Positions 17,976-26,094 of a stretch of 64,000 nt of DNA are shown here, piece after piece. A program made the translations under genes and the position numbers. Under the pieces are notes generated by a model. It did no database searches, was not told the origin of the DNA, and was given only the letters and a program-made list of their open reading frames with translations. Numbering within the stretch: position 1 is the stretch's first letter; every line of letters begins with the position of its first letter. The stretch spans positions 542,669-606,668 of the forward strand of contig JBFIES010000002.1 of NCBI GenBank assembly GCA_041603235.1, given 5' to 3'. Source of the stretch: Panacagrimonas sp041603235. Lineage in GTDB: Bacteria > Pseudomonadota > Gammaproteobacteria > Nevskiales > Nevskiaceae.

Positions 17976-18356
17976 TCAGGTCTCGGGCCGAGAGCCGGCT
18001 CCGGGTTTCTTCGCCAGCCAGCTTCTGATGAGCATCTGCGCGATACCAAAGGCGGCCATCAGAAGACCCGCCATGGTGAAGCCGCGTGGCAGCTCTGCTT
18101 CCTTGCTGATGGCGTCGAGCACATCCTCACGGATCGCTTCGCGCATGCGCTCCTGTTCTGTCTGGCTGACGCTGACTTCCGGCTGGCGGCTCAAATCCAA
18201 GGCGAGGTTGAGTTCCACGGATTGCGCGATTTCCTGCTCGGACCAGCGGGGCAGGTGATACCAGTCCCAGCCAAACCAGATGGCAATGCCAAGGCCGATT
18301 GCGGCAATCAGTGCTCCTGTGGAGCCTGCGGGGGGCACCCGTGTGGAAGGCATCAT
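17976..18356 (-). CDS. Small membrane protein of unknown function (two predicted TM segments)
   Basis: A 126-residue protein not matched to a named family. A membrane segment near the N-terminus (GALIAAIGLGIAIWFGW) is followed by a charged helical middle (QTEQERMREAIREDVLDAI) and a second membrane segment near the end (FTMAGLLMAAFGIAQML). The start is taken as ATG at 18356 (next codon also ATG), which puts it 13 bases after the amidase gene and avoids a long overlap. It is the last gene of the leftward run. Confidence 0.65.
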   Translation of the reverse strand: MMPSTRVPPAGSTGALIAAIGLGIAIWFGWDWYHLPRWSEQEIAQSVELNLALDLSRQPEVSVSQTEQERMREAIREDVLDAISKEAELPRGFTMAGLLMAAFGIAQMLIRSWLAKKPGAGSRPET

Positions 18357-18369
18357 GGGGGCGAGCGGC

Positions 18370-19254
18370 TCAATCCCGGTAGCGTTTGCTGAGATCGGCG
18401 TAAGCATCGATGCGCCGATCACGCAGGAAGGGCCACCAGCGACGGACATTCTCGCTGCGCGTCATGTCCAGTTCCACCATCAGCACGCAGGCTTGCTCTT
18501 CTGCCTTGGCCAGAACCTCTCCTTGCGGGCCAGCGGCAAAACTGTGTCCCCAGAATTGGGAACCTTTCGTTTGGCCGCTCGGGTCTGATTCGAATCCGAC
18601 GCGATTGCTGACCAGCACGGGCAAGCCGTTGGCGACCGCATGCGAGCGCTGAATGGTGATCCAGGCCTCGCGCTGGCGTGTCTGCTCCGCCGCGTCGTCT
18701 TCGGGATTCCAGCCGATGGCCGTGGGGTAGAGCAGGATATCCGCACCGGCCAGCGCCATCAGCCGCGCGGCCTCGGGATACCACTGATCCCAGCACACCA
18801 GCACGCCTAGTTTGCCAATACGGGTCTGGATCGGGGTAAAGCCGGTATCCCCGGGGGTGAAATAAAATTTTTCGTAGTAGCCCGGATCATCCGGGATATG
18901 CATCTTGCGATAGGTGCCTGCGAGGCTGCCATCGCTATCCAGGACCACTGCCGTGTTGTGATAAAGCCCGGCTGCTCGTCGCTCAAACAGCGAACCGACA
19001 ATCACCACGTTCAGTTCTGCCGCCAGCTTGCTGAGAAATTTTGTTGACGGCCCAGGAATGTCCTCAGCCAGATCAAACAGATCCGTCGATTCGTGCTGGC
19101 AGAAATACAAGGAGGTGTGCAGCTCCTGCAGCAGGATCAGCTGAGCTCCCTTGCTGGCAGCCTCTCGAATTCCGCTTTCCGAGGCGGCGAGATTGCTGTC
19201 GCGATCAGCACTATTAGCGTGCTGGATCAATCCACATTTCAAGTTTCTGCTCAC
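18370..19254 (-). CDS. aguB: N-carbamoylputrescine amidase (nitrilase superfamily)
   Basis: Hydrolyses N-carbamoylputrescine to putrescine, CO2 and ammonia in the agmatine route of polyamine synthesis. The Glu-Lys-Cys triad is visible: Glu in ILLQELHTS, Lys in YRKMHIPDDPG, Cys in VLVCWDQWYPEAAR; the last two motifs are characteristic of AguB. The start is chosen as GTG at 19254 (SRNLKCGLIQ), 8 bases after the upstream stop, giving 294 residues, the family size. The partner agmatine deiminase gene (aguA) is not next to it. Confidence 0.88.
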   Translation of the reverse strand: MSRNLKCGLIQHANSADRDSNLAASESGIREAASKGAQLILLQELHTSLYFCQHESTDLFDLAEDIPGPSTKFLSKLAAELNVVIVGSLFERRAAGLYHNTAVVLDSDGSLAGTYRKMHIPDDPGYYEKFYFTPGDTGFTPIQTRIGKLGVLVCWDQWYPEAARLMALAGADILLYPTAIGWNPEDDAAEQTRQREAWITIQRSHAVANGLPVLVSNRVGFESDPSGQTKGSQFWGHSFAAGPQGEVLAKAEEQACVLMVELDMTRSENVRRWWPFLRDRRIDAYADLSKRYRD

Positions 19255-19262
19255 GATTGATG

Positions 19263-19595
19263 TCAGAGAAGAGTGCCAACGGCAGATGGAAGCTTGTAGC
19301 GCTTGTTTGTGAAGAGCTTGCTCAGGAGCAAGGTCAGCCAGGGACGTGAACTGGAGAAAGACTTCAGGGTGGCGTAGACGTGATCGCCTTCCCAACTCAG
19401 CTCGTAATGTTCAACGGCAGCGTTGATGATCTGCTTTTCACCCTTGAGCAGGGCGCGGACCTCAATACGCGAACGCTTGGTGTCCACACTGCATTCAGTG
19501 ACCTCGCCAAACTCGCTCAGGCGATCATTAACGTACGCCTTGATGGCAATGCCGAGCGCGCCGTCCTTCATTCCTCTGGCAATCTTTCCAAACAT
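19263..19595 (-). CDS. Conserved small protein of unknown function
   Basis: A 110-residue soluble protein with no recognised family. It is mixed alpha/beta: a helix at the start (KIARGMKDGALGIAIKAYVNDRL), then beta-strand-like segments (CSVDTKRSRIEVRALLKGE) and a basic C-terminus. It sits 15 bases after the PhoH gene and 8 bases before aguB on the same strand, so it is co-transcribed. Its role cannot be read from the context. Confidence 0.7.
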   Translation of the reverse strand: MFGKIARGMKDGALGIAIKAYVNDRLSEFGEVTECSVDTKRSRIEVRALLKGEKQIINAAVEHYELSWEGDHVYATLKSFSSSRPWLTLLLSKLFTNKRYKLPSAVGTLL

Positions 19596-19610
19596 GCTTG
19601 TTCTGGTTTT

Positions 19611-21053
19611 TTACAGGATGTCTGAAGCATACGCCGCCAAGCGTGAACGCTCGCCGCGCGCCAGCGTCACATGTCCGCCGTGCGGCCATCCCCGGAAGCG
19701 GTCGACCACGTAGGTCAGGCCGGACGTCGTTTCGGAAAGATAAGGCGTATCAATCTGGCCCAGGTTGCCGAGACAGACGATCTTGGACCCCGGCCCGCAA
19801 CGCGTGATCAAGGTCTTCATCTGCTTGGCGGTGAGGTTCTGTGCTTCGTCCAGAATGATGTAACGGTTCAGGAAGGTACGGCCGCGCATGAAGTTGAGCG
19901 ATCGAATCTTGATGCGCTTGGCGAGCAGATCATTGGTAGCCTGCCGCTCCCAGTCGCCGCCCTCGCTGTTTTGCGTGAGCACTTCCAGGTTGTCCATCAG
20001 CGCGCCCATCCATGGGGTCATCTTTTCTTCTTCGGTGCCGGGCAAGAAGCCGATGTCATCGCCAACCGGGACCGTGACGCGGGTCATGATGATTTCGCGA
20101 TATCGCGGCTCATCCAGCACCTGCGCAAGTCCGGCTGCCAGCGTCAGTAAGGTCTTGCCGGTACCGGCGGTACCCAGAAGCGTGACGAAATCAATCTCCG
20201 GATCCAGCAGCAGGTTCAAGGCAAAGTTCTGTTCGCGATTCTTTGCGTGGATGCCCCAGACCGGTGCCTTGTTAGCGCGGTAGTCGCGGATCACGCGCAG
20301 CGTGGCGTTGTCCTCATCCATGTCCTGAACCATGAGTTCGAGGCCGCGCTCGCGATCGTCATCGGGCAGGTACAGGAACTGGTTGATGTAAGCATCTTTA
20401 ACACTCGGGCCATGGACCCGATAGAGCGCGCGTCCGCGCTCGTCCTGCCAGCTTTCCATCTTGTCGCCGTGGGAATCCCAGAAAGTTTCTGGTAACTCGG
20501 CGTAACCGGTGGGCAGCAGGTCTGCATCATCCAGGACCTGATCGCTGTAATAGTCTTCTGTGCGAATGCCGACAATCGTCGACTTGATCCGCAGATTGAT
20601 GTCCTTGGAAACCAGCGTGACGCGCCAGTCCGGGTGACGTTTGGTCAGTGATAGGGCGCTGAGCAGGATGGCGTTGTCTGCCTTGTTGCCGGGCAGGATG
20701 CCGGGCAGTTCAGTCTCACTGGGCGTGGTCTGGAAGAAGAGCCGCCCGGTTTCCGCCGCCTTCTTGCGGCCAGAGCCGCTGACATTGTCGCGGCGGCCGA
20801 TGCCGGAAGGAATCTGCAATCCCTGTTCAATCTGCGAGTGGTCCTGCTCTGCGACCAGTTCATCCAGCAGCCGGCTGACCTGCCGCGCGGTGCGTGCTGC
20901 TTCGCTGGTGCCCTTCTTGAGTCCGTCAAGTTCTTCGAGCACGACCATGGGAATGTAGAGGTCGTTTTCCTCGAAGCGGAAGACGCAGGTGGGATCGTGC
21001 ATCAGCACGTTCGTATCGAGGACGAAGATTTTGTTCTTTACGGATTCCGCCAT
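19611..21053 (-). CDS. PhoH-family protein with N-terminal PIN domain
   Basis: A 480-residue fusion of a PIN ribonuclease domain (about 1-140; acidic residues in VLDTNVLMHDP and later Asp/Glu positions) and a PhoH ATPase/helicase-like domain (about 250-470) with Walker A GTAGTGKTLL and Walker B YIILDEAQNLT. This is the YlaK/PhoH2-like arrangement. In mycobacterial PhoH2 it unwinds and cuts RNA; that activity is assumed by homology. The start ATG at 21053 gives the canonical opening. The gene is part of the leftward run with bcp upstream. Confidence 0.92.
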   Translation of the reverse strand: MAESVKNKIFVLDTNVLMHDPTCVFRFEENDLYIPMVVLEELDGLKKGTSEAARTARQVSRLLDELVAEQDHSQIEQGLQIPSGIGRRDNVSGSGRKKAAETGRLFFQTTPSETELPGILPGNKADNAILLSALSLTKRHPDWRVTLVSKDINLRIKSTIVGIRTEDYYSDQVLDDADLLPTGYAELPETFWDSHGDKMESWQDERGRALYRVHGPSVKDAYINQFLYLPDDDRERGLELMVQDMDEDNATLRVIRDYRANKAPVWGIHAKNREQNFALNLLLDPEIDFVTLLGTAGTGKTLLTLAAGLAQVLDEPRYREIIMTRVTVPVGDDIGFLPGTEEEKMTPWMGALMDNLEVLTQNSEGGDWERQATNDLLAKRIKIRSLNFMRGRTFLNRYIILDEAQNLTAKQMKTLITRCGPGSKIVCLGNLGQIDTPYLSETTSGLTYVVDRFRGWPHGGHVTLARGERSRLAAYASDIL

Positions 21054-21120
21054 GGATTCACCAGGTAAGGCGCGCCGGGCCTGAGGAAGGCTCGATCAGG
21101 ATGCGCGGGGCAGGGAACAA

Positions 21121-21588
21121 TCAGAGTGCTTTTACCGCAGCCAGGACTTCTTCGGCATGCCCTTTGACCTTGACCTTGCGCCAGACCTGCGCAAGCTTGC
21201 CCTTGTCATTGAACAGCCAGGTGCATCGGTCGATGCCCATGTACTTGCGGCCGTACATGCTCTTTTCCACGATGGCATCGAACGCCTCGCACGCCGCACC
21301 TTCAGTGTCGGCCAGCAACTTGAAGGGAAACTCGTACTTGGCAACAAAGTTGTCGTGGGACTTCACGCTGTCCTTGGAGATGCCCAGAATTTCGGCGCCG
21401 GCGCGTTTGAACTTGGCGTGCAGATCGCGAAAATCCTGGCCTTCCTGTGTGCAGCCCGGCGTGTTGTCCTTGGGGTAGAAATACACCACCAGCGCTTTGC
21501 CCTTGAAGTCCTTGGCCAGTGAAATGTCTTTTCCGCCACTGGCGGGAAGCGTCAGGTTGGGAATCTTGTCGCCAATACTCAATGCCAT
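21121..21588 (-). CDS. bcp: Peroxiredoxin of the Bcp/PrxQ type
   Basis: Thiol peroxidase of 155 residues. The peroxidatic cysteine is in YPKDNTPGCTQEG (family motif TPGCT). The resolving cysteine that E. coli Bcp has five residues later is replaced by glycine (C-T-Q-E-G-Q). Two other cysteines remain (EGAACEAF, IDRCTWL), so recycling may differ. The start is the ATG at 21588 (MALSIGDKIP), which matches the family length. Lies 56 bases after gcvR, as in E. coli. Confidence 0.93.
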   Translation of the reverse strand: MALSIGDKIPNLTLPASGGKDISLAKDFKGKALVVYFYPKDNTPGCTQEGQDFRDLHAKFKRAGAEILGISKDSVKSHDNFVAKYEFPFKLLADTEGAACEAFDAIVEKSMYGRKYMGIDRCTWLFNDKGKLAQVWRKVKVKGHAEEVLAAVKAL

Positions 21589-21644
21589 TCGGGCGTCCTG
21601 TAGTGAGATGCTTTCTTGAACTGGATATGACCGGTCAGGGCAGG

Positions 21645-22184
21645 TCAACTCTTGATCGGGTCGAGTACACCATCTGCATTGAGATCATCGCAAAGATCCA
21701 TGAAGGATTCGCGTAGTGCCTGCGGATGCTGATTGACCGGCACATGCAGCACCATCTGGACGCTGCACATTTCGGCTCCGGTATAGGTGCTCGCATATTT
21801 TTGTGTCGAGATCTCGGCGACTTCCACGTCCTGCCCACCAAAGAATTCCAGCATATGAACCAGCAGGTCAGGCTGCTGGGGCGCGATCACGTCAGCGGCA
21901 TAGGGCCGGAACTCCGGGCTCTGGGCGCGCGGACCGCAACGCTCGAAGCGCACCTGGAGGTCAAGCTTGGTGGCGATACCGGGCAGGGCCGTTTCCAGGC
22001 GACCCAGCGCGCTCCAGTTGCCTGATACCACCAGATTTGCGGCAAGGCGATCGCCGATGGGTGCGATACGACAGTCTTCGACCTCGCAGCCCCTTTCGCG
22101 TATGGCCCGAAACATCTCAAGCGGCACATTGGCCTTGGTCCTGGCGAGGACCGATATGGACAGCAGGCTGTCTTGAGAGGTCAT
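21645..22184 (-). CDS. gcvR: ACT-domain regulator GcvR (glycine cleavage system repressor type)
   Basis: Two ACT domains in 179 residues: the first opens with SLLSISVLARTKANVPLEM, the second with QPDLLVHMLEFFGGQDVEVAEI. In E. coli GcvR binds GcvA and represses the glycine cleavage operon. The chosen start is ATG at 22184 (MTSQDSLLS); an ATG at 22214 would add 10 residues. The order gcvR-bcp divergent from dapA is the same as in E. coli, which supports the name more than sequence similarity alone. Confidence 0.82.
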   Translation of the reverse strand: MTSQDSLLSISVLARTKANVPLEMFRAIRERGCEVEDCRIAPIGDRLAANLVVSGNWSALGRLETALPGIATKLDLQVRFERCGPRAQSPEFRPYAADVIAPQQPDLLVHMLEFFGGQDVEVAEISTQKYASTYTGAEMCSVQMVLHVPVNQHPQALRESFMDLCDDLNADGVLDPIKS

Positions 22185-22359
22185 TGGCAATTCGGTGTCT
22201 TTGGCGCCGGGCATAGCGATCTTCGAATCAAAAGGCGAGTTTATGGACGCATGAGGCAAATGACCAATCAGGGCGGGCACTTTGCCGTCGGATCATGGTC
22301 ATAAGCGACCCTCCTCGCCGGGCTGCTGAACTTGAGCAGCCGGTATCGTCATCAACGCG

Positions 22360-22365
22360 TATAAT
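22360..22365 (+). promoter_or_regulatory. Putative -10 box of the dapA promoter
   Basis: A perfect TATAAT lies 35 bases before the dapA start in the gcvR-dapA divergent region. No good -35 box sits at 16-18 bases upstream (TTGAGC at 22332 is 22 bases away), so this is a moderate call. Confidence 0.4.
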
Positions 22366-22400
22366 TTGCGCCCCTTCGCAGCCGCCAAGCCGAGCCCCTC

Positions 22401-23279
22401 ATGATTCACGGCAGTATTGTCGCCATTGCTACGCCCATGCACGATGACGGTCGTGTTGATGTGGAAGCGCTTGATCGCCTTGTGGACTGGCATATTGAGG
22501 AAGGTACCAATGCCATCGTGGCTGTCGGAACCACCGGTGAATCTGCGACGCTGGAAGTTGAAGAACACATTGCGGTCATCCAGCAGGTCGTTGCTCGCGC
22601 CGCGGGCCGGGTGCCAGTTATTGCCGGAACCGGCGCGAATTCCACCAGCGAAGCCATTGAATTGACCGAAGCGGCCCGAAAGGTCGGTGCCAATGCCGCT
22701 TTGCTGGTGACGCCTTATTACAACAAGCCGCCGCAGGAAGGCCTTTATCAGCATTTCAAGGCCATTGCTGAAGCGGTTGATATCCCACAGATTGTCTACA
22801 ACGTGCCTGGACGCACGGCGGTAGACATGCTGCCTGAAACAGTGGCCCGGCTGGCTAAAGTGCCCGGCATTGTTGGTCTCAAGGAGGCCAAGGGTGATCT
22901 TGATCGCGTGCGCGCACTGCTCGCGCTGGATCTGCCAAAGAGCTTTGCCCTGCTTTCCGGGGACGACGCCACTGCCCGCGAGTCCATCTTGCTCGGGTTT
23001 CACGGAGACATATCGGTAACGGCCAATGTCGTGCCGCGCCAGATGGCTGAGATGTGCCGCGCCGCGAGCGCTGGAAACGCTGAACTCGCCGCGGAAATTG
23101 ACGCTAAGATTGCGATCCTGCACAGCCAGCTGTTCTGCGAGGCCAACCCCATTCCCGTCAAGTGGGCACTTGAGCAGATGGGAAAGATGGGGCCTGGCAT
23201 TCGATTGCCACTGGTCCCGCTGGATAGCCGCTACCACACCCTCGTACGCGAAGCCCTGCAAACGGTTGGAGTTATTTGA
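22401..23279 (+). CDS. dapA: 4-hydroxy-tetrahydrodipicolinate synthase
   Basis: First committed enzyme of lysine and diaminopimelate synthesis; condenses pyruvate with aspartate semialdehyde. The Schiff-base lysine is in VGLKEAKGD (about residue 161), the catalytic tyrosine in IVYNVPGRT (about 133), and the Thr pair in GTTGESATL (about 44). Length is 292 residues, identical to E. coli DapA. ATG start at 22401. Confidence 0.97.
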   Translation: MIHGSIVAIATPMHDDGRVDVEALDRLVDWHIEEGTNAIVAVGTTGESATLEVEEHIAVIQQVVARAAGRVPVIAGTGANSTSEAIELTEAARKVGANAALLVTPYYNKPPQEGLYQHFKAIAEAVDIPQIVYNVPGRTAVDMLPETVARLAKVPGIVGLKEAKGDLDRVRALLALDLPKSFALLSGDDATARESILLGFHGDISVTANVVPRQMAEMCRAASAGNAELAAEIDAKIAILHSQLFCEANPIPVKWALEQMGKMGPGIRLPLVPLDSRYHTLVREALQTVGVI

Positions 23280-23281
23280 GA

Positions 23282-23563
23282 ATGTTGCTCAGAAGTTTCT
23301 TCGTTGTTGCCTGCTGCAGCCTGAGTGCTTGCAGCATTAACTCCTATTGCCTCGCGGATCAGGACTACCAACGCGCGCAGATCGCGCCGGAAATGAAGTC
23401 CGTCAAAGGGTTGTCATTGCCCACCACTGGTTCGGCCCTGAGGCTTCCCGAAGCGCCTGAAAACTCAGAGCCTTTTGGTGTTGAATCCGAAGATGGGACA
23501 GGCGTCTGCCTGGACAAGCCACCGCGGCTGGCAACACCGGATGAGAAATCAAGCAAGTCTTGA
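23282..23563 (+). CDS. Very short BamC-like lipoprotein
   Basis: A 93-residue lipoprotein with lipobox LSAC. After the cysteine comes an unstructured segment (DQDYQRAQIAPEMKSVKGL, then SALRLPEAPENSEPFG). It resembles the N-terminal lasso of BamC: a Y-x-x-A block, a small 'gl.lP' block and an 'al.iP' block. In E. coli bamC (nlpB) directly follows dapA, as here, but encodes about 344 residues with two helix-grip domains. Here those domains are absent and the gene stops before the tRNA. The start is ATG at 23282, 2 bases after dapA; an in-frame TTG at 23276 is also possible. BamD binding is inferred from the segment and synteny. Confidence 0.65.
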   Translation: MLLRSFFVVACCSLSACSINSYCLADQDYQRAQIAPEMKSVKGLSLPTTGSALRLPEAPENSEPFGVESEDGTGVCLDKPPRLATPDEKSSKS

Positions 23564-23577
23564 GGGCTCAGCCCGGA

Positions 23578-23583
23578 TATAAT
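23578..23583 (+). promoter_or_regulatory. Putative -10 box of the tRNA-Ser gene
   Basis: TATAAT ends 10 bases before the first base of the tRNA, just after the stop of the small lipoprotein gene. No convincing -35 box at normal distance. Confidence 0.45.
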
Positions 23584-23593
23584 CGTTCAAATT

Positions 23594-23685
23594 GGAGAGG
23601 TGTCCGAGTGGTTGAAGGAGCACGCCTGGAAAGTGTGTAAGGGGGTCAAACCTCTTCGCGGGTTCGAATCCCGCTCTCTCCGCCA
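23594..23685 (+). tRNA. tRNA-Ser(GGA)
   Basis: Cloverleaf with 7-bp acceptor stem (GGAGAGG with TCTCTCC), discriminator G and encoded CCA (23683-23685). The anticodon stem CACGC/GTGTG holds loop CTGGAAA with anticodon GGA at 23638-23640. A long variable arm and GGTTCGAATCC T-arm identify a class II serine tRNA reading UCC/UCU. A run of five T follows the CCA. Confidence 0.97.
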
Positions 23686-24456
23686 ATTTTTAGTCGTACA
23701 ACTCAGCGCGGCGCGAGTCTCGAGATAACTCGCAGAACGTTTGAGCGCGCGCTCACCTCGAAGTATTCGAGGCAGGGTCGCGTCGTGGTGAGTTGATCGG
23801 GGCGGGCTTCATCGCCAGCTCAATTCCGCATTATCAGATTCTTTAGATGCGGAGCCTTTCGCGGTTCAGGCCGCGCTTAGGCAGGGCGCCTCGCGTGAAC
23901 AGCCCGACGCTCATTACTCAGACAGTATGGGTTGAGACGCACCGCACTTCGGTCGTTCAAGCTCATTGAAGTTGTGATGCTGTCAAAGAATTCTTGATGC
24001 TGGCAGCGGGGCGGGCTCACCAGGCAGCTATTGTCGGCTCAGAAAGCTGCTCCTGAGTATTGCTTCTCTGTTCCACAACCAGGGCAGGGAGCACTGGATG
24101 CATTGCTCTGCTTTGGGGCTCTCCAATGTATGCGGCCTGTACGACCGCGACTTCCCACCGGTGGACGTTCCTGCTGAATTCAGCGTGCTAGGAAACCCAG
24201 GTCGGTTGCAATGTCTGTACTTCGATAAGCGGACTTCCGACCCGACATCGGTGCAACTCGGCTCTGAAGAGCAAAACAGCTTTGTCGATTCGTGAACACT
24301 ATCTTTCGATGGGTGCGCCGAATAGACTTCGACCTTAACGTTTACCGAATAGACGACTGTCTCAAGATATACAGTCTGGTGCCCGGATCAGAAGCTCAAA
24401 TCAATTACCAACCGGCCCCAAAAAATTTCAGCCGCATAATTGAGGAGGACAATATC
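23686..24456. other. Gene-poor stretch of about 770 bases after tRNA-Ser
   Basis: No convincing gene. It holds a 14-base palindrome TGAGCGCGCGCTCA (23742-23755), directly followed by a small hairpin CTCGA-AGTAT-TCGAG (23757-23771). A small open frame (24098-24295) lacks a ribosome site and family resemblance. The last 140 bases carry repeats that look like regulator sites for the DUF1329 gene. Nothing resembling an integrase or a tRNA 3' duplication was seen. Confidence 0.6.
24318..24376. promoter_or_regulatory. Candidate regulator-binding repeats upstream of the DUF1329 gene
   Basis: The 10-base sequence CCGAATAGAC occurs twice, at 24318-24327 and 24345-24354 (27 bases apart). Immediately after the second copy is an inverted repeat GACTGT (24355-24360) and ACAGTC (24371-24376) with a 10-base gap. 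The site lies 80-140 bases before the GTG start. The MalT-like LuxR regulator encoded at the far end of this cluster is the obvious candidate to bind, but that is inference. Confidence 0.4.
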
Positions 24457-25818
24457 GTGAAATATTCCATTTGGAGAGCCACGGGTGCCGCATCTCTTGG
24501 CATCGCGCTCGCACTCGGTGCTGGTAATGCGATAGCCAAAGTCAGCCCGGACGAAGCCGCCAAGCTGGGTCAATCATTAACCCCAGTCGGTGCCGAAAAG
24601 GCCGGCAACGCCGACGGCAGCATCCCGGAGTGGACTCCGGCCAAGCAGAAGGGCGCGCTGAGCGGCGAGTACGTGTCCAACCCACAGATTGAGGCTGAAA
24701 AGCCGCTTTACACCATCACACAGGCCAACGCCGGCGAGTATGGCGACAAGCTCAGCGGCGGGCACAAATATCTGCTCAAGACGCACGACACGTACAAGAT
24801 GAACGTGTACAAGAGCCATCGCGAAGCCGCCTTTCCGGATTTCATCTACAAAGCAACGGCAGAAAACGCGGTCAAATGCGAACTCATCGGCACTGACGAG
24901 CCGGACAATTGCTCACTGGGCTTTCCGTATCCGATTCCTAAGACGGGCGCAGAAGTCATCTGGAACCATCGCCTGAAATGGCGCGGTAACTCGGTCAAGC
25001 GCAACAACGACCAGATGATCGTCCAGCCTGACGGAACCTACTCGCTGGCGCAGCTCACCGAAGATGTGAAGTTCGATTACGCCAATGAGAACAATCCGAT
25101 TCCCCTGACCAAGGATTCCGGCAAATTTCTCAAGTATTTCTCGACCATTACTTCTCCGCCGCGCACCGCCGGCACCATGATTCTGGTCCACGAAAGTGGC
25201 GGTACTGGCGAGAAAGGACGAGCGGCTTGGTTGTATTCGCCTGCACTCAAGCGCATTCGTCGTGCACCGGCGGTGTGCTGTGACAACCCGTATGAAGGTA
25301 CCGACGGCAATCAGTTCTACGATCAGGTCGACATGTTCAACGGCGTGTTGGAGCGCTACACCTGGAAGATCGTTGGCAAGAAGGAAATGATCATTCCGTC
25401 CAGTTCGTTCAAGATTGGTCGTGCTAAGTACGACGAACTGGCCAAGCCCAAGCATCTGAATACCGACCTGCCGCGATATGAGTTGCACCGGGTCTGGGTG
25501 GTTGAAGCCACGCTGCGCGAGGGGACCTCGCACACCTTCGCCAAGCGTGTGTTCTACGTCGACGAAGACAGCTGGAACATCGTGATGGTCGACTGCTTTG
25601 ATGCGCGCGGCGGCCTGTTCCGCTTCCAGGAAGGTCATCTGGCCCCGCAGTACAACGTGCAGACCGTATTCACCGTGCCTGAAGTGATCTACCACTTTGA
25701 TTCTGGGCGCTACTTCCTGACCGCGCTCACCGCTGAAGGCAAGCCCAACGACTATTCAGTGGATTACAAAGATAACTTCTTCAACGCAAATGCTGTTCAG
25801 AAGCGCGCCTCGAAGTAA
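24457..25818 (+). CDS. DUF1329-family secreted or outer-membrane-associated protein
   Basis: A 453-residue protein with a clear signal peptide (ATGAASLGIALALGAGNAIA). The mature part has the DUF1329 pattern: KVSPDEAAKLGQSLTPVGAEK, then GSIPEWT, and a lipoprotein-receptor-like beta-rich core related to the LolB/outer-membrane lipoprotein-sorting fold. The start is GTG at 24457, supported by the strong ribosome site GAGGAGG 8 bases upstream. DUF1329 genes regularly sit beside DUF1302 genes, as here. Biochemical function is not established; a role in moving or exposing hydrophobic substrates is inferred. Confidence 0.85.
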   Translation: MKYSIWRATGAASLGIALALGAGNAIAKVSPDEAAKLGQSLTPVGAEKAGNADGSIPEWTPAKQKGALSGEYVSNPQIEAEKPLYTITQANAGEYGDKLSGGHKYLLKTHDTYKMNVYKSHREAAFPDFIYKATAENAVKCELIGTDEPDNCSLGFPYPIPKTGAEVIWNHRLKWRGNSVKRNNDQMIVQPDGTYSLAQLTEDVKFDYANENNPIPLTKDSGKFLKYFSTITSPPRTAGTMILVHESGGTGEKGRAAWLYSPALKRIRRAPAVCCDNPYEGTDGNQFYDQVDMFNGVLERYTWKIVGKKEMIIPSSSFKIGRAKYDELAKPKHLNTDLPRYELHRVWVVEATLREGTSHTFAKRVFYVDEDSWNIVMVDCFDARGGLFRFQEGHLAPQYNVQTVFTVPEVIYHFDSGRYFLTALTAEGKPNDYSVDYKDNFFNANAVQKRASK

Positions 25819-25842
25819 GGCGAGCCGCTTGTAGAGTCAAAA

Positions 25843-25870
25843 CCCGGGAGCCTCCATTCAGGCTCCCGGG
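25843..25870 (+). terminator. Strong hairpin after the DUF1329 gene
   Basis: CCCGGGAGCC and GGCTCCCGGG form a perfect 10-bp stem around an 8-base loop, 24 bases after the stop. There is no T-run, so it may attenuate or protect the messenger rather than terminate fully. Confidence 0.55.
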
Positions 25871-26094
25871 GCTTTGGCGAAGTCGCGTGCCAGCAGAGAC
25901 AATCGAGAGATCCACGCAGAACACGCTGGGGTGAGCGTGCCAGTGGCGCGATTCCGACTTGCAGGCAAAAGATTTGCAGGGATGACAGGTTCAATACACA
26001 CCGGTCATTGCAGAGTTAATCGCGGGCTGAACCACAGGAACTTTCATTCAATATGATCCTGTGGTTGAAGACTGAAAAAGGAGAGGGGGAAGGC

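Noticed and set aside
23594..23800. tRNA-Ser as an integration site of a genomic island
   Set aside because: No integrase gene and no repeat of the tRNA 3' end was noticed downstream.
24098..24295. Small plus-strand reading frame in the gap after tRNA-Ser
   Set aside because: No ribosome site, no signal or domain, and composition unlike the neighbouring genes.
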